Assembly (NCBI GenBank): GCA_028281945.1
Contig: JANQIW010000031.1
Coordinates: 20,177 to 84,176 of the forward strand
Length of the DNA: 64,000 nucleotides
Source of the DNA: Prochloraceae cyanobacterium PL24a_bin.78
Lineage (GTDB): Bacteria > Cyanobacteriota > Cyanobacteriia > Cyanobacteriales > JANQIW01
Direction of reading: 5' to 3'
A program made the translations under genes and the position numbers. This document shows positions 36,340-44,410 of this stretch, in pieces. Under the pieces are notes generated by a model. It was not told where the DNA came from and searched no databases. It worked only from the letters and a program-made list of their open reading frames with translations. Every line of letters starts with the position of its first letter. Position 1 is the stretch's first letter.

Positions 36340-37863
36340 ATGGAACAAGAAAATAACCAAAAAGAACAAAATGTATCTATTTCTGCAACAGACGAAATAG
36401 ACGAAATACAAGAAATAGAAGAAATAGAAGAAGAATATCTTGAATCACGGGAAAATTCAGCCAAAAAAAAATCTTTGATATTACCTTTAGTATTCTTTAT
36501 TTTAGTCGCAATAGTAATAGGCATAATTTTTAGAACCTTATCATCCCAAAACGAAAAGGAAGATTCATCTACCACGGAAACAACTGAAACCATTGAACAA
36601 GCCCAATTACCCGTAAGAGTTGTAGAAGTAAGTAAACAACCAATTCAAGAATGGGTATTTGCTGATGGATATGTAAGTGCTGTTGATAAAAGACATCTGA
36701 TCTTTGAAACCGATGGCACTATAACCTATATGAAAAAAGTTGATGGGAGAGAATTGCGAGAGGGAGATTTGGTAAAAAAAGGTGAAGTATTAGCCAGACT
36801 CGATCGCCGTAAATCCGATGCCGATTTAACCGTCAGTCTAGCAACCCAATTAGAAGCCAAAAACCAAGTTTTAGCAGCCCAAGCCCAACTCAGACAAGCT
36901 GAACAAAGTTTAATTCAAAGTCAAGCAGAATTAGAAAAAGCCAAAACTGAATTAGCTTTTGCAGAAGCTGATTACATTCGTTATAAAGAATTAGGTGAAC
37001 AAGGTGCAATTCAATTAAGAGATGTGGAAGTTAAGAAAACAGAATATGATAACGCCTTAGCTAATCTTAAAGTGGCAGAAGCTGAAGTCAAATCTATGGA
37101 AGTCAGTATAGAAACTGCTCAAACTGAATTAGAAATTGCTGAATCAGGGGTAAAAAAAGCCACTGCTGAATTAGACAAAACTAAAGTCGATCGAGAAGAT
37201 TATGAAATAGTAGCTCCTTTTACCGGTATAATATCCCATTTAAATATTAGAGATGGGGAATATTGGGATACCCAAAGAGTACAAGCTTCTTCAGTTGATT
37301 ATCAAACTATTACTGAACAAGTTCCTATCATTATCACACCATTAGACAGTGAATTTGATGTGTATGTATCCATTCCTCCTTTCCAAGGAAATTCAGTTTC
37401 TCCAAGACAAAGGGCAATAATTGCCTTAGATGAAAGCGGTAGAAATGTTTCTGGTTTAAAAAATCCCACAAATGATCCCACAAAGAATGCAGATGCTACA
37501 GGAAGAGTATTTTCTGTAAGTCCTTCCGTTTCTCCAGGAGAGCGATCGGTAAATGTCAGAATTAGAGTTCCATCGGGATTTAGATCTCTAAAAGATGGAG
37601 CAAGAGTTTCTGCTTGGATTGCAGTGAAAGATAATTCTAATACCGAAGTAATTCCTAGCAATGCCTTAATCTTTCGCGACGGCAATCCTCATGTATTCGT
37701 TGTGAATCGAGATCAAGGTATTGTGGAAAAAAGAGAAGTAGAATTAGGGATTGAAGGATTTTCCAGCTGGGAAATTATTAGTGGAGTGAGAACAGGAGAA
37801 TTAGTAGTAACTGATGGGAAAGATCGTCTAGTAGATGGTGCTCCTATTACCATTGTGAAATAA
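36340..37863 (+). CDS. RND efflux periplasmic adaptor (HlyD/MFP family)
   Basis: A 507-residue membrane-fusion protein. An acidic cytoplasmic leader precedes a single membrane helix (SLILPLVFFILVAIVIGIIF). The periplasmic part starts with a lipoyl half-motif and has a long alpha-helical coiled coil (residues about 175-290, with AAQAQLRQAEQSLIQSQAELEKAK and AEVKSMEVSIETAQTELEIAE). The barrel-sandwich return is DYEIVAPFTGIISHLNIRDGEYW, and a beta-barrel and membrane-proximal domain close it (VEKREVELGIEGFSSWEIISGVRTGELVV). It joins an inner-membrane RND pump to an outer-membrane duct and is followed 46 bp later by the pump gene. No TolC-like gene is adjacent. The substrate is unknown. Confidence 0.92.
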   Translation: MEQENNQKEQNVSISATDEIDEIQEIEEIEEEYLESRENSAKKKSLILPLVFFILVAIVIGIIFRTLSSQNEKEDSSTTETTETIEQAQLPVRVVEVSKQPIQEWVFADGYVSAVDKRHLIFETDGTITYMKKVDGRELREGDLVKKGEVLARLDRRKSDADLTVSLATQLEAKNQVLAAQAQLRQAEQSLIQSQAELEKAKTELAFAEADYIRYKELGEQGAIQLRDVEVKKTEYDNALANLKVAEAEVKSMEVSIETAQTELEIAESGVKKATAELDKTKVDREDYEIVAPFTGIISHLNIRDGEYWDTQRVQASSVDYQTITEQVPIIITPLDSEFDVYVSIPPFQGNSVSPRQRAIIALDESGRNVSGLKNPTNDPTKNADATGRVFSVSPSVSPGERSVNVRIRVPSGFRSLKDGARVSAWIAVKDNSNTEVIPSNALIFRDGNPHVFVVNRDQGIVEKREVELGIEGFSSWEIISGVRTGELVVTDGKDRLVDGAPITIVK

Positions 37864-37909
37864 AGTAAAACTTCTATCAAAAAAATTATAACAAAAATAA
37901 TAGAAAATT

Positions 37910-40900
37910 ATGACACAAATAGAGAGCCAAAAAGAGAATACTAATCTCTTGCAGAATGAAGAAAAACCTATAATAAAAGTAACCCCCGTTACTAAATTCT
38001 TCTTTCTCAAGCCAATTCTTGGGATTTTACTCTGTATGCTGATGATAGTTGGTGGACTAATTGGGTTTACTCAAATTGTCAAAGAAGGAGATCCAGACAT
38101 CGAACAAGCCAGAGCAAGTATTACCACTATTTGGGAAGGAGCAGATCCAGAAACCATTGAAAATCAGATTACTGATGAACTGGAAAAAGAACTCAAATCA
38201 ATGAAGGGACTAAAAAATATTAGTAGTGCTTCATTTGAAAGTCAATCAAGAATTAATATAGAATTTGTCGCTGAAGCCGATGTGTTAGAATCCATTGCCT
38301 TAACAAGGGCAGAAGTTGATGAAGCCAAGCCAGAATTACCAACAGAAGCCGAAGAACCAAAAGTTACACAAGTATCTGTACAAGACACTCCAATCCTCAC
38401 AATTGGTTTATTTGGAGATCTCGATCCCGCTGTTATGAGTCGAGCAGCCGAAGATATACAAGAAATCCTTGAAAAAGTTCCCAATGTTAGAGAAGTAGAT
38501 TTGGCAGGGAAAAGAGAAGAAGTAATTCACATTCAACTAAATTTAACTAGAATGAGAATTTTAGGGATAGCCCCCACTCAAGTTGCTGATGCAATCCAAA
38601 ATGGCAACCAAGATACTCCTTGGGATCGGATCGAAGATGATGGTATTGGAAGTCAATTACGCTTTTACGGGAGATTTCGGACTCTAGAAGATTTACGCAA
38701 CTTACCCGTAGCTCGTTTAGGTGATACAGAAAGGCGTGTAGTACGATTAAATGAAGTAGCTCAAGTAAGAAGAGATTTAGAAAAAGAAGAAAACAGGGCA
38801 AATTTAAGTGTTGAAGGTGGAGAATTTAAACCAGCAGTGGTGGTGGATATCGTAAAAGTTCCCGGAGCAGATACCATTCAAATAATCGATGATTGTTTAA
38901 AAACCATAGAAGAGACCACCAAAAATCCTGGAATTTGGCCTTTTGGCATGAAATATAAAGTGATTAATACCGATAAAGATGAGATTCAAGCAGATTTAGC
39001 CAATGTATTTAATAATGTGTGGCAGGGAGTTTTAGGAGTTTTTATCGTTCTTTTAATAGCTTTAACATGGAGAGAAGCAATTATTGCCGGATTATCAATT
39101 CCACTGACATTTTTAGGGGCATTAGCAATTATATATCTATTGGGTTTTAGCCTCAATACAATGGTACAAATCGGGATGATTTTATCCTTAGGTTTGTTGG
39201 TGGATGTATTTATTCTGATGATGGAAGGAATGCACGATGGTATTTTTGTTGAAGGTTTAAGTTGGGAACAAGCCGCTCTCAAAACTGTTAAAACTTATGC
39301 TTTACCTGCATTTACAGGACAGTTAACTACCATTTTAGCTTTGGCTCCTTTGGCAGCAATTAGCGGTACTATGGGTAAATTTGTTCGTTTGATTCCTATT
39401 TCTGCCGTGACTTGTTTGCTATTGAGTTATGGAATTTCATTGTTGGTGGATATTCCTTTATCTCGTCTATTATTAGGTAAGATAGAAGGGAAAGGTAAAA
39501 AAACTTGGATGGATAAAATTACAGAAGTTGCTTCCGATAATTTTACTAACTGGACTTTAGCATTTACCATACCTAATAAAACTATATCTCGATTTTGGAT
39601 TTTGGTAGCCCTTGGATTATTTGTATTTAGCACAATTTTAGTGGGAACAGTACCCAGTACCTTATTTCCCGATGGAGATGAAAGAAAAATGAGTGTAAAT
39701 ATCGAATTATCTCCGAATACAACTTTAGAAAGTTCACAAATTGTCGCTGATGATATCGGTGACATACTAAGAAGTAAAGATTATTTAGAAAGTGTAGTTC
39801 AATTAGTAGGTCAAAGGAGTAATTTTGTCACAGAAAGCGGCATTAAACCCAATGACGGTGACTATTTAGTAGGATTTACAGCAGTTTTTAAACCATTAAA
39901 TCAGCGAGAAAAATATTCTTTTGAATACGATCAAGAATTAAGAAACGATTTAAATCAGGCAATTCGTAAATATCCAGGGTCATCTTTAACGTTAAATATT
40001 CCCACTTCTGGTGAAGGTGGTGATCCCATCGAATTAGAAATAACTGGTTCTGATATGGCAGAATTAAGGCGTATATCTAAAGAAGTTCAGCAAGTAGTTA
40101 GAGAAATCCCCGGTAGTTTAGACGTTAGAGACGATTTAGGAACTTTGCAAAGAGATATCAAGCTTCGCCCTCGTCGAGAAGCCATTGATTTTTACGATTT
40201 AACTCCAGGAGATATTGCTTCTCAAGGAAGGTACATAATGACTGATAGTGATATAGGAGATTTTCCCCTTGGTGGAGGAGAAGAGGATTTAGAAATGCGC
40301 TTGAGCACCCAATGGCCCTCTCGTAATGGCGCAATTGGTGGACCCACCACTAAAGAAGAATTAATCCAAACTCGTTTTATCACCCCTTCAGGAGCGGTAA
40401 TTTCAGGAGGAGAAATATTAGAATTTGAATCTGGAGAAGCACCAATTTCCATTACACACCAAGATGGAGAACGCACCGTTACGGTTTTGTCTAAAACCCA
40501 AGGGCGCACAGTAGGGCAGATTTGGCAGGATTTAGAACCAAAACTCCAATCTATGGCCCAGACTTGGCCTCGTGGATATTCCTACAAATTGGCAGGAGAG
40601 GCGGAAACTCAAGGGGAAACTTTTGCCTCCGCAGGGCAAATGGCTATAGTGGCAATCTTCTTAGTATTTGCAGTATTGGTACTTCAGTTTAGTTCTTTTA
40701 CTCAGCCATTGATTATTATGATGAGTATACCGTTGGCTTTGATTGGTACTTTTACAGGGTTTTTCTTATTTCAAATTCCCATATCTTTTCCAGCAGTGAT
40801 CGGGATTATTTCACTGACGGGAATAGTGGTTAACGATGCCATCGTCATGGTAGAGACTATGAACAATTTTCGAGAAAAAGGAATGGATATCCGTCATGCT

Positions 40901-41107
40901 GCTGCTAATGGTGTTGCTGCTCGTTTGCGCCCCATTTTAACTACTAGTATTACTACCATTGTTGGGGTGATTCCTTTGGCATTAAGCGATCCTACTTGGT
41001 TTCCACTAGCTAGTGCTATTGGTTTTGGCTTGGTAGCTTCTACTATCATTGCTTTATTCATAATTCCTTGCTTGTATTTACAATTAACATCTTCTGTTAA
41101 TAATTAA
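37910..41107 (+). CDS. RND-family efflux pump (AcrB-like), inner-membrane subunit
   Basis: A 1065-residue proton-driven exporter with the RND repeat architecture. TM1 is near residues 30-55 (FFFLKPILGILLCMLMIVGG). A large periplasmic loop follows (DPDIEQARASITTIWEGADPETIENQITDELE is the usual start). The TM2-TM6 block includes GVLGVFIVLLIALTWREAIIAGLSIPLTFLGAL and MVQIGMILSLGLLVDVFILMMEGMHDG; aspartate V-D-V in TM4 is in the position of the proton-relay residues. A second periplasmic loop and the TM8-12 block end with GVIPLALSDPTWFPLASAIGFGLVASTIIALFIIPCLYLQL. Partner of the upstream adaptor. It resembles hydrophobe or multidrug-type pumps more than heavy-metal CusA-type pumps, but the substrate is not predictable. 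Confidence 0.94.
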   Translation: MTQIESQKENTNLLQNEEKPIIKVTPVTKFFFLKPILGILLCMLMIVGGLIGFTQIVKEGDPDIEQARASITTIWEGADPETIENQITDELEKELKSMKGLKNISSASFESQSRINIEFVAEADVLESIALTRAEVDEAKPELPTEAEEPKVTQVSVQDTPILTIGLFGDLDPAVMSRAAEDIQEILEKVPNVREVDLAGKREEVIHIQLNLTRMRILGIAPTQVADAIQNGNQDTPWDRIEDDGIGSQLRFYGRFRTLEDLRNLPVARLGDTERRVVRLNEVAQVRRDLEKEENRANLSVEGGEFKPAVVVDIVKVPGADTIQIIDDCLKTIEETTKNPGIWPFGMKYKVINTDKDEIQADLANVFNNVWQGVLGVFIVLLIALTWREAIIAGLSIPLTFLGALAIIYLLGFSLNTMVQIGMILSLGLLVDVFILMMEGMHDGIFVEGLSWEQAALKTVKTYALPAFTGQLTTILALAPLAAISGTMGKFVRLIPISAVTCLLLSYGISLLVDIPLSRLLLGKIEGKGKKTWMDKITEVASDNFTNWTLAFTIPNKTISRFWILVALGLFVFSTILVGTVPSTLFPDGDERKMSVNIELSPNTTLESSQIVADDIGDILRSKDYLESVVQLVGQRSNFVTESGIKPNDGDYLVGFTAVFKPLNQREKYSFEYDQELRNDLNQAIRKYPGSSLTLNIPTSGEGGDPIELEITGSDMAELRRISKEVQQVVREIPGSLDVRDDLGTLQRDIKLRPRREAIDFYDLTPGDIASQGRYIMTDSDIGDFPLGGGEEDLEMRLSTQWPSRNGAIGGPTTKEELIQTRFITPSGAVISGGEILEFESGEAPISITHQDGERTVTVLSKTQGRTVGQIWQDLEPKLQSMAQTWPRGYSYKLAGEAETQGETFASAGQMAIVAIFLVFAVLVLQFSSFTQPLIIMMSIPLALIGTFTGFFLFQIPISFPAVIGIISLTGIVVNDAIVMVETMNNFREKGMDIRHAAANGVAARLRPILTTSITTIVGVIPLALSDPTWFPLASAIGFGLVASTIIALFIIPCLYLQLTSSVNN

Positions 41108-41124
41108 CCAGAAATTTTTGGTTA
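41103..41124 (+). terminator. Weak hairpin after the RND operon
   Basis: Arms TTAACCA and TGGTTAA (41103-41109 and 41118-41124) overlap the pump stop codon. No clear T-run follows, so termination is uncertain. Confidence 0.3.
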
Positions 41125-41129
41125 AGGAA

Positions 41130-41330
41130 ACATAAAGGACATGAACTACCCCACCTCTGGAGACGAGACGCCGCGCGGCCGCGCGTCTACAACTCAGATA
41201 GGGTTTCCAGGCTCATCGGCAGTACCAAAGCTTTAGTCAGAAGACCTAGGTTTGGTCTTACACTCCCTCTACTGGCAGAATCGGGTGTTCCCTCCGACTG
41301 TAATATTCTGATCCCTTCTGCTCTGATATT
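41130..41330 (-). ncRNA. Candidate TnpB guide RNA (reRNA/omegaRNA) region
   Basis: In characterised TnpB loci the guide RNA overlaps the 3' end of tnpB, runs through the right-end hairpin and takes its guide from flanking DNA. The same geometry is present here: the tnpB 3' end, the 41166-41188 hairpin and then flanking sequence. The boundaries given are approximate and the call is by analogy. Confidence 0.35.
41166..41188 (-). repeat. GC-rich hairpin at the tnpB 3' end
   Basis: AGACG...CGTCT arms with an inner GC stem around a CGGC loop, giving nine base pairs with one bulged C at 41171. It overlaps the tnpB stop codon. IS605-family right ends usually carry such imperfect palindromes recognised by TnpA, and in TnpB systems the same region forms the 3' part of the guide RNA scaffold. 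Confidence 0.7.
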
Positions 41331-42392
41331 TTTGGCGGCGTTTTCATCTCTATCATGCTTAGTTTGGCAATTAGGACAAGTCCATTCTCTTACATCTAAT
41401 GGCATTTTATCCATTTGATAGAGACAATTCGAGCAGATTTTAGAAGAGGCAAACCATCTATCTATTTCAATTAGATTTTTATCTTCTCGTTCTAATTTAT
41501 AAGACAGAAAATTTACAAACATCCCCCATCCACAATCAGATATTGCTTGAGCTAACTTATGGTTACGTACCATTCCCTTTACATTGAGATTTTCCACTAC
41601 AATGACTTGGCTGTCGTTTGTCAGTTTTCTACTTAGTTTATGTAAGTAGTCTTGACGGGAATTACTTATTCGTGCGTAAACTTTAGCTACTAATTTTTTG
41701 GCTTTATTTCTAGAATTACTACCTAGTTTTTTACGAGATAACTTCTTTTGTTTTCTTACTAAATTTTTATAATGTTTTTCAAAATGTTTTGGATTATTAT
41801 ACTTACTGGTTTTAATTCCATCATTGACAATAGCAAAATCTTTTATTCCTAAATCTATTCCCAGAATTTTATCTCCTTTCCCATTGAGAAAACAAGCCTC
41901 TAGTTCATAAATGATAGATGCAAAGTAATGATTACAACTGTCTTTAGTTACTGTAACCGTCTTAATTTTTCCTACATATCTCCGATCAAATACTGCTTTT
42001 ACTAAGCCAATTTTAGGGATTTTTATATAGTCGCCGTCAACTTTGACTGATTGAGGAAATCCTACAGATTGTTTTCTATGTTTGGATTTGAATCTAGGAA
42101 ATCTTGCTCTTTTTTGAAAAAAATTGATAAAAGCATAAGATAGATTTAGTGATGTTTGCTGTAATGATTGTGAATAAACATCCGTTTTTAACCATGTGAA
42201 TTCTTGTTTGAGATTAGGCAATAAGGCATTCAATGCACTACGAGACAAGCTTTTACCAGTTTCTTTATAAGTTTTTATGGTTTGATTGAGTGCATAATTC
42301 CACCAAAATCTACAACAACCCATTGCTTTAGCCAACTGTTGCTGCTGTTTCTCTGTTGGATAAATTCTGATTTTTTGCACTTGTCTTATCAT
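41187..42392 (-). CDS. tnpB: TnpB RNA-guided endonuclease (IS200/IS605 family)
   Basis: A 401-residue TnpB with all RuvC catalytic residues: D180 in ILGIDLGIKDFA, E267 in VVVENLNVKGM and D349 in HDRDENAAKNI. A zinc ribbon is formed by C320, C323, C339 and C342. The N-terminal wedge/REC part begins MIRQVQKIRIYPTEKQQQQL and continues with CRFWWNYALNQTI and FKSKHRKQSVGFPQ. No frameshift or truncation is seen, so it is likely an active RNA-guided DNA nuclease. No TnpA transposase gene accompanies it. The C-terminal 40 residues after NIRAEG vary between family members. It lies on the opposite strand to the flanking efflux and pgi genes. Confidence 0.93.
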   Translation of the reverse strand: MIRQVQKIRIYPTEKQQQQLAKAMGCCRFWWNYALNQTIKTYKETGKSLSRSALNALLPNLKQEFTWLKTDVYSQSLQQTSLNLSYAFINFFQKRARFPRFKSKHRKQSVGFPQSVKVDGDYIKIPKIGLVKAVFDRRYVGKIKTVTVTKDSCNHYFASIIYELEACFLNGKGDKILGIDLGIKDFAIVNDGIKTSKYNNPKHFEKHYKNLVRKQKKLSRKKLGSNSRNKAKKLVAKVYARISNSRQDYLHKLSRKLTNDSQVIVVENLNVKGMVRNHKLAQAISDCGWGMFVNFLSYKLEREDKNLIEIDRWFASSKICSNCLYQMDKMPLDVREWTCPNCQTKHDRDENAAKNIRAEGIRILQSEGTPDSASRGSVRPNLGLLTKALVLPMSLETLSEL

Positions 42393-42788
42393 AGGGAAAA
42401 TGCCTGATTGCTTTTTAGTTTTTCACATTATAACTAATCATTATAGAAATGCCTTAGCTAAAATATCTCTTACTAACTAATAAGAACTCCCTAACGGTCG
42501 TTTTTTTATTGGTTAAAATTCGTAGCCACTGGCCCTATAGAGGGATGGGAAATTTTTTTGACATGAAGTTAAAAAAAGATAAAGGAAGAAAAGTTTTGAA
42601 CTATTGCCTTGTACCAATGGTGTAGGGGTAAAAACCAAGAAAAATATTGACTCTTAGTCCAATTAGCACAATTAAATATTAATAAAAAACCTAGAATTTA
42701 AACACTATAGTTAAGAGTAAAATCTGTAGCAATGGCAAGCAAAGATCGCCAATTATTCCCATATTAATTAACTTGGAGTAGAAATTGT
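42393..42788. other. 396-bp region with TnpB left end and pgi upstream sequence
   Basis: The part next to tnpB (to about 42460) presumably contains its promoter and the left end of the element. The rest is the upstream region of pgi, ending in a TTGGAG ribosome-binding site at 42772-42777. No gene is seen. Confidence 0.5.
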
Positions 42789-44381
42789 ATGGATCGAACA
42801 CCAAAAGCATTATGGCAAAGATATCAAGACTGGCTATATTATCACGAAGGTTTGGGATTTTATGTAGATATTAGCAGAATGAGTTTTGAGCCTAGCTTCG
42901 TCGAAAGCATTAAGCCAAAAATGGATCGAGCTTTTGAGGATATGGAAAAACTAGAACAAGGGGCGATCGCCAATCCAGATGAAAATAGAATGGTAGGGCA
43001 CTATTGGCTCAGAGATCCAGATTTAGCCCCCACACCAGATTTAACCCAAGAAATATCTCAAACTGTAGATCAAATCGAAGCATTTGCCAAAAAAGTCCAT
43101 TCAGGAGAAGTTAAACCACCAGGGGCACCAAAATTTACTGATATTATCTCCATTGGTATTGGTGGATCCGCACTAGGCCCTCAATTCGTTGCAGAAGCAC
43201 TTACCCCTAAAGATTCACCTTTAGCAATTCATTTTATTGACAACATCGATCCCCAAGGGATTGATGATATCGCAGAAAAACTTAAAGATCGTCTAAACAG
43301 TACAATAGTATTAGTAATTAGTAAATCCGGCGGTACACCAGAAACTCGTAACGGGATGCTGGAAATTAAGCAGGTTTACGAATCTAATGGTTTAAAATTT
43401 GAACCCCATGCTGTAGCGATCACAATGCCAGGGAGCAAATTAGATAATATCGCTAAATCTGACAATTGGCTTGCCATGTTCGCCATGTACGATTGGGTGG
43501 GTGGCCGTACCTCTGAAATGTCCGCTGTAGGACAAGTAGCTGCCGCATTACAAGGCATTGATATCCGAGGCATTATGGCAGGTGCTAAAGAAATGGATAT
43601 AGCTACTAGAGTGAAGGATATACATCAAAATCCCTCGGCGATGTTAGCATTAAGTTGGTACTATGCCTGTGGTGGTAAAGGTGAAAAAGATATGGTAGTT
43701 TTACCATATAAAGATAGTTTAATCCTATTGAGCCGTTATCTACAACAATTATTAATGGAATCTTTAGGGAAAGAAAAAGATTTAGATGGAAAAATAGTCC
43801 ATCAAGGTATTGCTGTATATGGGAATAAAGGTTCTACAGACCAACACGCATATGTACAACAATTGCGAGATGGGGTGCCAAATTTCTTTGTGACTTTTAT
43901 TGAAATCCTAAAAGATCGTGAGGGAAACTCCATGGAATTAGAGCCAGGAGTGACGTCAGGGGATTATTTATCAGGATTCTTACAAGGAACTCGTCAAGCT
44001 TTGTTTGAAAATGAACGAGATTCCATAACTATCACTATCCCAGAAGTGAATCCCAAAACTTTAGGTGCTTTAGTTGCCCTTTACGATCGAGCAGTGGGTT
44101 ACTATGGCTCATTGGTAAATATTAATGCTTATCACCAACCAGGGGTAGAAGCAGGGAAAAAAGCAGCCGCAAGTATTCTGGAATTACAGAAAAAAGTGAT
44201 GGAAACTCTAAAAAATGAAGGGAAATCCATAGATTTAGCTAGTTTAGCTGAAAAAGCAGGTTATGGGGATTCAGTAGAAGCAGTATATAAAATTATCCGT
44301 CATTTAGAAGCTAACAATCGTGGTGTGGCAATAACAGGCGATCGATCAAAACCGTCAAGCTTAACCATATCTATTAAATAA
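42789..44381 (+). CDS. pgi: Glucose-6-phosphate isomerase
   Basis: A 530-residue cytoplasmic enzyme interconverting glucose-6-P and fructose-6-P. Signature stretches: [51 protein letters not shown] (sugar-phosphate binding), [17 protein letters not shown] with the arginine and glutamate of the active site, [18 protein letters not shown], and the lysine-bearing end [20 protein letters not shown]. Full length. It begins the run pgi-glgP-histidine phosphatase-ackA-tal on one strand, with glgP only 29 bp downstream, pointing to joint control of glycogen breakdown. Confidence 0.97.
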   Translation: MDRTPKALWQRYQDWLYYHEGLGFYVDISRMSFEPSFVESIKPKMDRAFEDMEKLEQGAIANPDENRMVGHYWLRDPDLAPTPDLTQEISQTVDQIEAFAKKVHSGEVKPPGAPKFTDIISIGIGGSALGPQFVAEALTPKDSPLAIHFIDNIDPQGIDDIAEKLKDRLNSTIVLVISKSGGTPETRNGMLEIKQVYESNGLKFEPHAVAITMPGSKLDNIAKSDNWLAMFAMYDWVGGRTSEMSAVGQVAAALQGIDIRGIMAGAKEMDIATRVKDIHQNPSAMLALSWYYACGGKGEKDMVVLPYKDSLILLSRYLQQLLMESLGKEKDLDGKIVHQGIAVYGNKGSTDQHAYVQQLRDGVPNFFVTFIEILKDREGNSMELEPGVTSGDYLSGFLQGTRQALFENERDSITITIPEVNPKTLGALVALYDRAVGYYGSLVNINAYHQPGVEAGKKAAASILELQKKVMETLKNEGKSIDLASLAEKAGYGDSVEAVYKIIRHLEANNRGVAITGDRSKPSSLTISIK

Positions 44382-44410
44382 GCAATTAAACTATAGGAGT
44401 AAAACATAAT

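Larger units (their letters stand above)
41130..42460 (-). mobile_element. IS200/IS605-type element carrying tnpB only
   Basis: A solitary tnpB with a GC-rich 23-base imperfect palindrome at its 3' end (41166-41188) and a conserved-looking end segment GGTGGGGTAGTTCATGT on the minus strand (41139-41155). The left end probably lies in the AT-rich stretch after 42393, where ATAATGATTAGTTAT is a weak palindrome. Exact tips and target tetranucleotide cannot be fixed without an empty-site comparison. No tnpA is present, so mobility would need a transposase in trans. Confidence 0.65.
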
